Notes under the pieces: generated by a model | What the model saw: the letters and a program-made list of their open reading frames with translations, nothing else | What the model was told of the DNA's origin: nothing | The model's database searches: none | From: Candidatus Omnitrophota bacterium | Lineage (GTDB): Bacteria; Omnitrophota; Omnitrophia; Omnitrophales; Aquincolibacteriaceae | Assembly (NCBI GenBank): GCA_028713205.1 | Contig: JAQTOZ010000005.1 | Coordinates: forward strand, 1-41,126 | Length of the DNA stretch: 41,126 nucleotides | Direction of reading: 5' to 3' | Shown here: one piece after another, positions 7,640 to 15,649 of the stretch | How positions within the stretch are numbered: position 1 is the first letter of the stretch | How the letters are laid out: every line of letters starts with the position of its first letter | Program-made: the position numbers and the translations under genes

Positions 7640-8383
7640 TTAGCCGCCGACGCGTTGGCTTTGCAATGTCTTCTGGAACCAATGGACACAAATCCGCTCA
7701 AATTCATCCGGATGGCTGTCGAATATTTTTTCAGCATGCCCGGCCCCCGGGATGACCGCGATTTCCTTCGGTTCCTTGGCCGCTTTGAACAACCGTTCGC
7801 TATGCGAAGGCTTGATCAGCCAATCCTCCGCCCCGTGCACAAACAAAACAGGGGTCGGAGAAATCCGTTCAACGACGTCGATCGGCCTCACTTTGGGCAG
7901 GAAGGGATTTCCGGGACGGATCCCTTTGCCTTTGCCCTTGGGACCCAAATTCAGCCGGAGATCATTCAACATCTCTTTTTCCCAAAAATGAAAATCGATT
8001 TTCCAAAAATCACAGGGCGCGCTCACCGCCATCGCGCTATCGATCAGCCGGTTTTGACCGGCCTCGATCAAGACAATGGCTGCTCCCAAAGAGAACCCGA
8101 TCACACCCACGCGCGGATACCCCTGGTCCCGCGCATAAGACACAACGGCCTTTAAATCCAGGCACTCGCGGCTGGTCCATGAAAAAAGTCCTTCGCTTTG
8201 ACCATGCCCCCGGAAATCGAAACTCACGACATCAAAATCCCGGGCCAATCGCTCCGCCATGGCTCTAAAAAGGTAGGCATCTTTATTGTTATAAAATCCA
8301 TGCGCCAGGACAACCACCTCCGGATGGCCCGTTTTCCGGTGGTCGATCGCAATTCGATGGGCATCTTCGGTCACGATATGCAT
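7640..8383 (-). CDS. Alpha/beta-hydrolase
   Basis: 247 residues, no signal peptide, so probably cytoplasmic. His-Gly-Phe (29-30) supplies the oxyanion region. The nucleophile elbow is Gly-Phe-Ser-Leu-Gly (Ser98); Asp187 in Gly-Ala-Glu-Asp-Trp and His216 in Gly-Ala-Gly-His complete the triad. Arg-Gly-His-Gly-Gln-Ser (58-63) is the classical strand-4 turn of lysophospholipase/serine aminopeptidase-like (Hydrolase_4) enzymes. Substrate unknown; an esterase or acylglycerol lipase role would be typical. The start has no strong ribosome site. It lies between the PNPOx gene (47 bp) and the chimeric gene (16 bp), all on one strand. Confidence 0.8.
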   Translation of the reverse strand: MHIVTEDAHRIAIDHRKTGHPEVVVLAHGFYNNKDAYLFRAMAERLARDFDVVSFDFRGHGQSEGLFSWTSRECLDLKAVVSYARDQGYPRVGVIGFSLGAAIVLIEAGQNRLIDSAMAVSAPCDFWKIDFHFWEKEMLNDLRLNLGPKGKGKGIRPGNPFLPKVRPIDVVERISPTPVLFVHGAEDWLIKPSHSERLFKAAKEPKEIAVIPGAGHAEKIFDSHPDEFERICVHWFQKTLQSQRVGG

Positions 8384-8430
8384 TTGGATTCAGGAGTACT
8401 TTCTTCCGGAGTTGCGGGGCTTGATTCTAT

Positions 8431-8934
8431 TCACGGCAGTTTCGGAAGGAATTCGAAGGACCGGTTGGCTTTGAAGACCCGGCCCGGTTTGATCGCCGCC
8501 GCTTCCAGCGCGGTAAACTTCACAATGAAGAAATCGTCCGGCAAATTGTTTTCGGCATCCCGGGCGGAGTAAAGGCCTTTGGTCCTTTGGATGATCCGGT
8601 CCGCTTCATACGATATGAGTTTTCGTTCCCACAGCTTTTGCGTTCTTTCATACTCCTCGCCCGAATCCATGATCGTGCAAAGCCCGGTCAGACGGAACCC
8701 CCTGAACTCAACGTCATCCATAAAGGATAGGGACGCCTGAGGGATCTCTTTTAAATTGGAGTAGGTTTGCGTAAATTTATAATCCAGGAACAGGACTTCG
8801 TTGGGCGCGACAATGTCCACAAGCATCTTAGCGGCCGAGTTCGGCTTCCATTTCTTGTTGCAGGAGGCAACATAGACCACCTTGAGATGTTTTTTCTTGT
8901 CTAAAAAACAATCAAAAATTTCCTTAAAGGTCAT
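8431..8934 (-). CDS. Pyridoxamine 5'-phosphate oxidase-like FMN-binding protein
   Basis: 167 residues. A split-barrel flavin fold is indicated by the order Val-Val-Tyr-Val-Ala-Ser, Lys-Pro-Asn-Ser-Ala-Ala-Lys, Leu-Phe-Leu-Asp-Tyr, Gln-Thr-Tyr-Ser-Asn-Leu-Lys and Ala-Ser-Leu-Ser-Phe-Met-Asp, then Arg-Gly-Phe-Arg-Leu-Thr-Gly. Many such proteins bind FMN and reduce unknown substrates; true PdxH activity is not implied. GGGAGG lies 6 nt before the ATG. A shared promoter-like motif lies 60 bp upstream (8989-9027). Confidence 0.75.
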   Translation of the reverse strand: MTFKEIFDCFLDKKKHLKVVYVASCNKKWKPNSAAKMLVDIVAPNEVLFLDYKFTQTYSNLKEIPQASLSFMDDVEFRGFRLTGLCTIMDSGEEYERTQKLWERKLISYEADRIIQRTKGLYSARDAENNLPDDFFIVKFTALEAAAIKPGRVFKANRSFEFLPKLP

Positions 8935-8988
8935 GACCGCCTCCCGGTCGGATACCGGATTCTACCGCCTTTGGCTCTTGTGACGTAA

Positions 8989-9027
8989 GCGGAATTTTAC
9001 CTCTGAAACGGGATTTTGTGGAAAAAA
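8989..9027 (-). promoter_or_regulatory. Promoter-like motif, copy B
   Basis: Minus-strand T-run, TCCACAAAATCCCGTTTCAG, then GAGGTAAAAT (TAAAAT at 8994-8999), 60 bp upstream of the PNPOx start. It is the most diverged of three copies. The T-run also follows the glgB stop and could serve glgB termination, although I see no convincing hairpin. Confidence 0.35.
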
Positions 9028-9072
9028 ACACCATCGCGGTTGACCATCATTCATTCGTATCTATTTCGCCTT

Positions 9073-11322
9073 CTAGCAGTGGCGGAAGATGCAGGCGGAC
9101 AGGGGCGGCAGGTGGAGATTCAGTGAAAACGGCCGTCCCTGCCAGGCAACGGAATCGGAGTGAAGGCCGCCGCAATTGCCCAAACCGCAGCCGCCGTATT
9201 CCCGTCCCTGGCTATTGAAAATTTCCTGGTAATAGCCGTACCGCGGAACGCCGACACGGTAATTTTCACGAATAACGGGCGTCATATTAAAGACGAATAC
9301 GAGTAACTGGTTGTAATGCCGCGACCAACGCAGGAAGCTGATCACGGAAGAGTCGACATCCGAAAAATCGATCCACTCGAAACACTCGCTACGGAAGTCC
9401 CCTTCATAGAGGGCAGGGTTTTCGCGGTAAATCCGGTGAAGGTCGCGCAAGAGAAGATTGATCCGCGTGTGCGGCGCGTACTGCAGAAAATGCCAATCCA
9501 GGGATTGTTGCACATTCCACTCGCTACGCTGGGCAAATTCACTGCCCATAAAAAGAAGCTTCTTACCGGGATGCGCGAACAGATACGCCAGAAAGACCCG
9601 CAGGTTTGAAAATTTCTGCCAGTCATCGCCGGGCATCTTTTCCAGCAAGGCCCTCTTGCCATGCACCACTTCGTCGTGCGAAATCGGCAGAATGAAATTT
9701 TCCGAGTACGCGTACCACATCGAAAAAGTCAGCATCCCCTGATGGTATTTGCGGTAAACCGGATCTTTGGAAAAATATTCCAGGACATCGTGCATCCAGC
9801 CCATGTTCCATTTCATGCTGAAACCCAGCCCTCCCGTATACGTGGGCCGCGAGACACCGCCCCAGGCCGTGGACTCTTCGGCGATCGTCAGCACGCCCGG
9901 GAAACGCGCGTGCACTACCTCGTTGAATTTTTTCAGGAATGCGACCGCCTCCAGGTTCTCGTGCCCGCCGTACACATTGGGTTCCCATTCGCCGGGCTTG
10001 CGCGCGTAATCCAGATACAGCATGCTGGCCACGGCATCCACCCGCAGTCCGTCGACATGATATTGGTCCAGCCAAAACAAGGCATTGGAAATCAGAAAGT
10101 TGCTGACCTCGCGTTTGCCGAAATCAAAAACCAGCGTACCCCACTCGCGGTGCTCGCCCTTCCGCCAGCTTTCATAGGCGTAAATTTGCCGCCCGTCAAA
10201 GTCCACCAGCCCATGCCCGTCCCTGGGAAAATGCGAAGGCACCCAATCGAGGATCACCCCGATACCGTTTTGATGACAATAGTCAATAAAATACATAAAC
10301 TCGGCCGGCGTCCCGAACCGGCTGGTCGGCGCGTAGTAATTGATGACCTGATAGCCCCATGATTCGTCCAAGGGATGTTCCATCACCGGCATCAACTCGA
10401 TGTGCGTATATCCCATGAATTTTACGTACTCCACGAGTTCATACGCTAAATCCCGGTAGTTTAAAAAGCCCCAGTTCTTTTGCCCGTCCCGTTTCCAGGA
10501 CCCGAGATGGACTTCGTAAATCGAAACGGGAGATTCGAAAAGGTCTTTTTGCATCCGCGATTCCATCCACATCTGGTCTTGCCACGCGTATGCATCGAGC
10601 CGGGCCACGACGGAGGCACTGTTTGGCCTCAACTCCGCCGAAAACGCGTAGGGGTCGGTTTTCAAACGAATTTGCCCGTCCACTTCCGATTTGATCGCGT
10701 ACTTGTAGACTTCGCCTTCTGTCAATCCGGGGATGAAAAGCCCCCAAACGCCCGAGTAACGGATCTTCGCCATCGGATGCGTGCCGGTCATCCAATGATT
10801 AAAATTACCGACCACGCTGACACTTTTCGCGTTGGGAGACCACACGACAAAATAAACGCCGGAAACTCCTTTTAGAAGCATCGGACGGGCGCCTAATTTT
10901 TCGTAGCTGTGGTAATGAGTGCCCTCCCCGATCAGGTAAAGGTCGAAATCGCTCACCTCGGGGGGAAAAGCATAGGGATCTTCCGATTCCTGCTCAAATC
11001 CTGTTTCATCGAAAAACCCTATTTTGTAGGGATTTATTTTCGAGGTCCGTTCACAAACGGCCTGAAACAGACCGTTGGGATGGATTTTTCGCATCGGTGT
11101 CCGGACGCTTTTCTTCTTCGACAGCCGGATCCACGCTTGCGTCGCACGCGGAAGGAAAGCCCGGACCACGACACAACGTTCCTCTTTGAACACATGCGGC
11201 CCAAGAATTTTGAACGGATCGTTCTCATCAAAACAAACCACCCGTTCCATATCGGATGGCAGCGGAAGCCCTTTGTCTTTTCCGGACCGGCTCGTCTTTT
11301 TCCGTTTAGGCCGTGAAAGCAT
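9073..11322 (-). CDS. glgB: 1,4-alpha-glucan branching enzyme
   Basis: 749 residues. It moves alpha-1,4 chains to alpha-1,6 positions in glycogen. An N-terminal Arg/Lys-rich stretch leads into an N1 region and a CBM48-like sandwich (about 145-250). The GH13 barrel carries Asp-Gly-Leu-Arg-Val-Asp-Ala (nucleophile Asp429), Ala-Glu-Glu-Ser-Thr-Ala-Trp-Gly-Gly (acid/base Glu near 482), and Ile-Ser-His-Asp-Glu-Val-Val-His-Gly-Lys (Asp550). Length is ordinary for GlgB. No other glycogen gene is in the window, so it is isolated. AAAAGGGA precedes the ATG; a promoter-like motif lies 57 bp upstream. Confidence 0.95.
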   Translation of the reverse strand: MLSRPKRKKTSRSGKDKGLPLPSDMERVVCFDENDPFKILGPHVFKEERCVVVRAFLPRATQAWIRLSKKKSVRTPMRKIHPNGLFQAVCERTSKINPYKIGFFDETGFEQESEDPYAFPPEVSDFDLYLIGEGTHYHSYEKLGARPMLLKGVSGVYFVVWSPNAKSVSVVGNFNHWMTGTHPMAKIRYSGVWGLFIPGLTEGEVYKYAIKSEVDGQIRLKTDPYAFSAELRPNSASVVARLDAYAWQDQMWMESRMQKDLFESPVSIYEVHLGSWKRDGQKNWGFLNYRDLAYELVEYVKFMGYTHIELMPVMEHPLDESWGYQVINYYAPTSRFGTPAEFMYFIDYCHQNGIGVILDWVPSHFPRDGHGLVDFDGRQIYAYESWRKGEHREWGTLVFDFGKREVSNFLISNALFWLDQYHVDGLRVDAVASMLYLDYARKPGEWEPNVYGGHENLEAVAFLKKFNEVVHARFPGVLTIAEESTAWGGVSRPTYTGGLGFSMKWNMGWMHDVLEYFSKDPVYRKYHQGMLTFSMWYAYSENFILPISHDEVVHGKRALLEKMPGDDWQKFSNLRVFLAYLFAHPGKKLLFMGSEFAQRSEWNVQQSLDWHFLQYAPHTRINLLLRDLHRIYRENPALYEGDFRSECFEWIDFSDVDSSVISFLRWSRHYNQLLVFVFNMTPVIRENYRVGVPRYGYYQEIFNSQGREYGGCGLGNCGGLHSDSVAWQGRPFSLNLHLPPLSACIFRHC

Positions 11323-11375
11323 TCGTGTCCCTTTTTGTAATCGGCTTGCGCCCGTAGAGGGCTTTCATCAAACAC

Positions 11376-11413
11376 GGAATTTTACAACCGAATCGCAAAA
11401 TTTAGGAATAAAA
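11376..11413 (-). promoter_or_regulatory. Promoter-like motif, copy C
   Basis: Minus-strand TTTATTCCTAAATTTTGCG, then ATTCGGTTGTAAAATTCC (TAAAAT at 11379-11384), 57 bp upstream of glgB. Nearly identical to copy A over GGTTGTAAAAT. Confidence 0.4.
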
Positions 11414-11431
11414 AAACGATTACGCAATAGG

Positions 11432-11794
11432 AATTGTGTTCTTTTCTGCTGAAACTAAGAGGCGTTTCGCTCAAATGCTCCGGCTTCTGGAAAACTAAGC
11501 CCGGCTCGGGTGAGGAGGCCTCCGTCATTCCGCAATGAGACGGGTGGATTGCCGAATTGGATTCGCAGCACTACCATTCTAAGCAGATGGCGGATGGGAA
11601 ACCGCGGCCCCATAGGGGAACGCGGAGGGACCCATACGACAGATGCCGTAGAATGGTTGCAAGGAATCCACTGAGGCAAGAGGCCGGCTCATTGCGGCTG
11701 CCGGTTTCCTTCACCCGATCCGGGCAAGTTTTCAAACGAACCCTCCGCAATTCGCTCACCGCCTCTTAGCTCTGCCGAACGAAAGAACACAATT
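11432..11794 (+). ncRNA. Candidate structured ncRNA element, copy 1 (core 11546-11684)
   Basis: Fills most of the 590-bp gap between glgB and the PP2C gene. The ends are perfect 13-bp inverted repeats (AATTGTGTTCTTT at 11432-11444 and its complement at 11782-11794), continuing into long complementary arms (CTAAGAGGCG 11455-11464 with CGCCTCTTAG 11760-11769; CCGCAATGAG 11530-11539 with CTCATTGCGG 11688-11697). Inside are nested helices: GGATTC/GAATCC (11559/11664), ACCATTCT/AGAATGGT (11573/11650), ATGGG/CCCAT (11594/11631), CCGCG/CGCGG (11602/11621) and CCCC-ATA-GGGG (11608-11618). Purine-rich unpaired segments are on the plus strand, which suggests plus is the RNA strand. It matches no RNA family I can name. 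Confidence 0.6.
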
Positions 11795-11913
11795 TTGGTT
11801 GCATAGTCAAAAAAACGGTTTCCCTTTTTCAGCACTTACGGGAATCGGTTAAAAGGTGTAAAATGATTATCGAGTCATTGTGAAAATCATCCCGGGAAAG
11901 GAAGCATCCAATC

Positions 11914-12666
11914 ATGACCAAAATAAAAACTGAGATCCAATACGCCGCCGTCACGGACATCGGACGGGCCCGGCCAAACAATGAGGATTTCTGGCGGGCG
12001 GTCCCCGAAATGGGCCTTTACATGGTTTCCGACGGCATGGGAGGCCGCGCCTCCGGCGAAGTTGCGGCGGAGATGGTCATCGAACTCTTACCCATACTTT
12101 TCAAACACAAATTGCCCGCCGATCTGCCGCTGAACACGCCCCGCATGCGTGCGATCGTCAACGACACCCTGCTGCATGCAAGCCTGCGGATCTTCGAGGC
12201 CGGCGAAAAGAACCCGTCGCACCGGGGTATGGGCGCGACCGTCGTCTTTTGCCTGTTCCGTGGCCGGGAAGTTCTCACGGCACATGTCGGCGACAGCCGT
12301 GCCTACCTGTTTCGCGCACACCGGCTCACGCGGCTCACCAAAGATCACTCCGTTTTTCAGCTACTCGTCGATCAGGGAGAGGCGGTGGAAGAGGAAGCCT
12401 CCGGACATCCGGCGCGTTTTCAATTAACGCAATGCATGGGACACGGCATGCTGATCGAACCGGGGCTTTCCGTCATGGAATGGATACCGCAAGACCGTAT
12501 CCTTCTGGCCAGCGACGGACTCTTTGATATGATCGACGACGGCACCATCGAAAAGACCCTTCAAAAATACTCGGAGCCTTCCGAGGCCTGCAAGGAACTT
12601 GTCGCGGCCGCCAACAACGCGGGCGGAAAAGACAACATCACCGCCCTCGTGATCGACTTTCCCTAA
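11914..12666 (+). CDS. PP2C-family serine/threonine protein phosphatase
   Basis: 250 residues, cytoplasmic, Stp1/PrpC-like in size. The metal-site motifs are in order: Arg-Pro-Asn-Asn-Glu-Asp (Asp25), Ser-Asp-Gly-Met-Gly-Gly (Asp40-Gly41), Arg-Gly-Met-Gly-Ala-Thr, Val-Gly-Asp-Ser-Arg-Ala-Tyr, Thr-Lys-Asp-His-Ser, Leu-Ala-Ser-Asp-Gly-Leu-Phe-Asp and Gly-Gly-Lys-Asp-Asn-Ile-Thr. It removes phosphate from Ser/Thr proteins with Mn/Mg. No Hanks-type kinase partner is in the window. AAAGGAAG precedes the ATG; a TGTAAAAT about 50 nt upstream may be the -10. It is the only long plus-strand gene in the first 39 kb and converges on the rhomboid-like gene. Confidence 0.9.
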   Translation: MTKIKTEIQYAAVTDIGRARPNNEDFWRAVPEMGLYMVSDGMGGRASGEVAAEMVIELLPILFKHKLPADLPLNTPRMRAIVNDTLLHASLRIFEAGEKNPSHRGMGATVVFCLFRGREVLTAHVGDSRAYLFRAHRLTRLTKDHSVFQLLVDQGEAVEEEASGHPARFQLTQCMGHGMLIEPGLSVMEWIPQDRILLASDGLFDMIDDGTIEKTLQKYSEPSEACKELVAAANNAGGKDNITALVIDFP

Positions 12667-12698
12667 AACGGCACGGGCATCCGGTCCAACACGATTTT

Positions 12699-12716
12699 GT
12701 CCGCATTCATGCGGAC
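12699..12716. terminator. Hairpin at convergent gene ends
   Basis: GTCCGCAT-TC-ATGCGGAC, a perfect 8-bp inverted repeat, lies in the 40-bp gap between the PP2C stop (12666) and the rhomboid-like stop (12707), overlapping the latter. It lacks a T-run on either side, so a terminator role is only suggested by position. Confidence 0.35.
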
Positions 12717-13363
12717 GCCTCGGAATGCCAGCGGCGCACCAGCGGCAGCGATAGCCATCCCAAAAAAAAGGCGACGACATGCGACAGGCCGGCGATGAGA
12801 AGAATACTTTGGTCATTTTGGAACAGGATCGTCCGGGAAGAAACGGCGAGCAGGCCGGACCCGATGGAAACGGTCAGAATCAATTTTGCGATCTTCGAAA
12901 TTTTGCTCCACTGCCAAATCGCAAGTCCGAGGCATCCGAAATAACCCGCCGAAGGTCCCACATCACGGGCAACGATGAGGACCGTACCGGTTGAAAAACC
13001 GAAGAGATGCAAAGGCAACGCAACCATCAGAGAAACAAACAACAAGGTCAATAAATGAAACCCCCAAAACATAAACGCCGTCAACCGGGCGCCGATCGCA
13101 TATTCGAGAGTGCCCACGGCCAAAACGATCATGAGAAACGCCTGCCAAAACGCGCGCGCGCTTTCGGTCACCAACGCCGAGGTCAACAAACGTTCCCAGT
13201 GGCCGCGCCATAAGTCCTGGGGCGCAAACCCCAAATGCTCCAGCCAGCCGGCCGACAACCTCCCGATATGTGTTTCGGTAAGAAAAGCAATCACCGTCAG
13301 CGCAAAAAGGAGCACGACGGTAAACGGGAAAAACCTTCGTCGCGAACTTTTCGATTCCTCCAT
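12707..13363 (-). CDS. Rhomboid-like intramembrane serine protease
   Basis: 218 residues with about six membrane helices. Trp-Arg-Gly-His-Trp-Glu-Arg-Leu-Leu-Thr-Ser follows the first helix, as in rhomboids; the putative nucleophile is in Gly-Pro-Ser-Ala-Gly-Tyr-Phe-Gly and the histidine in Gly-Leu-Ser-His-Val-Val-Ala-Phe-Phe-Leu-Gly. Rhomboids cut transmembrane substrates inside the bilayer. The Gly-x-Ser-x-Gly and the last-helix His-x5-Gly support activity, but overall similarity looks weak, so a rhombosortase-like or inactive relative is possible. The ATG at 13363 has AAAGGAT upstream. It could be one of the proteases acting on exported precursors here, but that is speculation. Confidence 0.65.
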   Translation of the reverse strand: MEESKSSRRRFFPFTVVLLFALTVIAFLTETHIGRLSAGWLEHLGFAPQDLWRGHWERLLTSALVTESARAFWQAFLMIVLAVGTLEYAIGARLTAFMFWGFHLLTLLFVSLMVALPLHLFGFSTGTVLIVARDVGPSAGYFGCLGLAIWQWSKISKIAKLILTVSIGSGLLAVSSRTILFQNDQSILLIAGLSHVVAFFLGWLSLPLVRRWHSEASA

Positions 13364-13480
13364 GGGACATCCTTTCTCATCCGAAGAGCTTGAATTTTCC
13401 TTTGTTCTCCGCCGCTTAAACACCCGGCAGCCTAAGTCTGTGCATCCATCCCTCGTATCGTCACGGCTGAACGTTTGCGA

Positions 13481-15031
13481 TCAGGCGCCTGCGGGCCCGA
13501 TATCGGTCTGACAGTTTTGTTTTCTGATTTGATCCAAAATATTTTTCGCGGCCGCATATTTGGGATTGATGTCTAAAAGAGCTTTATAACAGGCCATCGC
13601 TCCGCACGCGTTTCCCTGCTGCGCATATTCATCCCCCCGGGCTTTGTACCAATCCAGCATTTCGCCGTGATGCGGGGAAACCTTCATGGCCTGCACATAT
13701 TCGCCGTATGCCTCCTGGTACCGGCCGGTCATCACCCAATAGGTCGCCAGCGTGTAATGCATTCTCGTATTATCTTCCGTCACTTGAATCGCATGCCGGA
13801 ATAAGGTCTCGCTGTTTTCCCAATATCCCGCCTGCCGCCTGGCCATTCCCGTCAAAAGCAACAAAGCGGCCACCCCCGCCACGGCAAAAATTCGGCGCGA
13901 AACAACGGATCGTGCCGCGAGGTCCGCCCCGCCCCAAACAACCATGATAAAAATACCGGTAAGCGGGACATAGGTATAGCGGTCGGCCATCGCATGAGCG
14001 CCGATTTGCAAGATGCCGATCATCGGCGCCAATATCCCCAGATACCAAAACCAGCCGGTGAACAAGTAGGGCCTCCGTTTAAAAAAAATCAAAACGAGTG
14101 CGGTGACCGCAACCAGAAACAGAGCGGCCACGGCCCATTGCCCGAACACAATCCTCCCATAGGGATAAAACACGGCGAGGTCAAAAGGCCATATGGTTTT
14201 TACGAGATATTCATAATAGGAAAAAACCGCATTTTTTAATCGGATGGACATGGGCAAAACTTGCGGCGAAGTCACAGCCTTGCTTTGCAGTTGCGCGAGT
14301 ATGCCCACCCCCACAGCCAGCGCGGAGAGCAAAAAGAAAGGGACTTTTTCCCGCAGCATGCGGCACCATCCGCAAAAATCTTTCCACGGAGTCCCGACAC
14401 GGCCCAGCGGCCAAAAATCCAAGAGCAACAACACACAAGGGAAAACCACAAACAACTGTTTCGTCATCAGCCCCAGCACAAAAAGAATATAGACGGGTAC
14501 GATTCTCGCAGGACGGTCATTCTGCTTTACCGCACGGGCATAAGCGCCCATGGCCATGATCCAAAACATTGTCCCGAGCAGGTTGTACCGTTGCGATATC
14601 CAGGCGACCGCTTCCACATGAATCGGATGCAAGCCAAAGAGCGCCGCGACGAAAAAGCTGCGCCAATATTTCCCCGTCATGCGATACAGCACGAGGAGCA
14701 ATAGGAAAGTGTTAGCAATGTGCAGGAGGATGTTGGTCGCGTGAAAACCGGGCGCATTAAACCCGTAGACTTTGACGTCGGCCATCATCGAAATCCAAGT
14801 CAGTGGCTGCCAATGGCCGCATTTAAAAGCCCCCAAAGACCAAAGGACGCCTTCCGGGCACAGACCTTTTTGGACATGCTCGTTGTATAACGCATAGCAG
14901 GTATCGTCGAAGAGAATAAAATCGGCATGCAACAGGCCGGCGAAGGCATACAGGAGTCCGCCCAGCAATCCGACAAGCGCCAGCCATGGCAGGATTTTTC
15001 GTGTCAGGAAACTGCGGCTATCATGCGGCAT
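13481..15031 (-). CDS. TMTC-like membrane glycosyltransferase with TPR domain
   Basis: 516 residues. An N-terminal helix precedes Phe-Asp-Asp-Thr (the acidic loop typical of GT-C enzymes), His-Trp-Gln-Pro-Leu-Thr-Trp, His-Ala-Thr-Asn-Ile-Leu-Leu-His, Leu-His-Pro-Ile-His-Val-Glu-Ala-Val-Ala-Trp and Ser-Gln-Arg-Tyr-Asn-Leu-Leu; about ten membrane helices follow, then TPRs from about residue 420. This matches TMTC/DUF1736-type proteins, which transfer sugars (mannose in eukaryotes) to proteins at the membrane; the usual Arg-Lys-Asp is here Arg-Tyr-Asn. AAGGAG is about 12 nt from the ATG, slightly long. A TATAAT lies about 57 bp upstream (15085-15090). Confidence 0.75.
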   Translation of the reverse strand: MPHDSRSFLTRKILPWLALVGLLGGLLYAFAGLLHADFILFDDTCYALYNEHVQKGLCPEGVLWSLGAFKCGHWQPLTWISMMADVKVYGFNAPGFHATNILLHIANTFLLLLVLYRMTGKYWRSFFVAALFGLHPIHVEAVAWISQRYNLLGTMFWIMAMGAYARAVKQNDRPARIVPVYILFVLGLMTKQLFVVFPCVLLLLDFWPLGRVGTPWKDFCGWCRMLREKVPFFLLSALAVGVGILAQLQSKAVTSPQVLPMSIRLKNAVFSYYEYLVKTIWPFDLAVFYPYGRIVFGQWAVAALFLVAVTALVLIFFKRRPYLFTGWFWYLGILAPMIGILQIGAHAMADRYTYVPLTGIFIMVVWGGADLAARSVVSRRIFAVAGVAALLLLTGMARRQAGYWENSETLFRHAIQVTEDNTRMHYTLATYWVMTGRYQEAYGEYVQAMKVSPHHGEMLDWYKARGDEYAQQGNACGAMACYKALLDINPKYAAAKNILDQIRKQNCQTDIGPAGA

Positions 15032-15084
15032 ACGACGTCTGAACTCCTTCCGGTGTCATCCCTCATGTCTCTCCGATTTTTCGG

Positions 15085-15113
15085 ATTATACTCCCGGTCC
15101 GTTTTCCGCACTA
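15085..15113 (-). promoter_or_regulatory. Candidate promoter for the TMTC-like gene
   Basis: TATAAT at 15085-15090 on the minus strand, 54 nt before the start, with only a weak TAGTGC 17 nt further up as -35. A CCGA-TTTT-TCGG hairpin lies just downstream. Confidence 0.3.
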
Positions 15114-15198
15114 GGCAGTTTTCGCCGCATCGCGAAAATGTTTTTGCGTCTAAGCCTTGCGCGGCTTTGCCATGAATTTTAGCCTTTGATCGCAACAT

Positions 15199-15378
15199 CG
15201 ACAACATCCTGGCGAATTGCTCGCTCAAAGCCTCCGGTTTCGGAAAGGACTACAGGCAATTTGTCGGGGGCCCCTCGCTGTCGGTAAAACACACCGCATC
15301 GTTTCCCCTCGACAACATTGCCTAAGTCTTTCAGCGAAACCTGCGGCATTTGCTCGCAAATTCGCCAGGATGTTGACA
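15199..15378. repeat. Long imperfect inverted repeat (about 180 bp)
   Basis: Arms of about 70 bp pair almost throughout: CAACATCCTGGCGAATT near 15201 with AATTCGCCAGGATGTTG near 15360-15375, GGTTTCGG/CCGAAACC-type pairing in the middle, and AGGCAATTTGTCGGGGG with CCCCTCGACAACATTGCCT. The tip is a short CGCTGTCGGTAAAACACACCGCATCG segment. I see no coding potential. It could be a MITE-like element, a bidirectional terminator or a double-stranded RNA source. Confidence 0.6.
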
Positions 15379-15624
15379 TAACTCGAAAGGGGTGAGTTAT
15401 TCGCTATCGGCCGCCATGAATCCCGGCCGGATTGCCGAATCGGATTCGCAACGCTACCATTCTTGTCATATGGCGGATGGGAAACCGCGGCCCCCTAGGG
15501 GAACGCGGAGGGACCCATACGACAGATGACGTAGAATGGTTTCAAGGAATCCGCTGAGGCAAGAGGCAGGAGCTCATGGCGGCCCACATTCGCTGACCGT
15601 CTCTTAGATAAAAGCAGGCTTTAT
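15378..15624 (+). ncRNA. Candidate structured ncRNA element, copy 2 (core 15429-15567)
   Basis: About 92% identical to copy 1 across a 139-nt core (11 differences by eye), but the outer arms have no sequence similarity and still pair: GGCCGCCATGA at 15409-15419 with TCATGGCGGCC at 15574-15584, and ATAACTC/GAGTTAT at 15378/15394. An A-T pair in the outer helix of copy 1 is a C-G pair here, a compensatory change. It is downstream of the giant gene's stop and next to the long inverted repeat. Confidence 0.6.
15608..15624 (-). terminator. Possible terminator of the giant gene
   Basis: Minus-strand ATAAAGC-CT-GCTTTTAT hairpin starting 26 nt after the stop codon, with T-rich 3' arm. The stem is short and imperfect. 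Confidence 0.35.
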
Positions 15625-15649
15625 GATCAGTAGCGGTACGGGGAAAACG

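Noticed and set aside
11546-11684. RNase P RNA, tmRNA or SRP RNA
   Set aside because: The core lacks the signature segments of these RNAs, and two copies are present.
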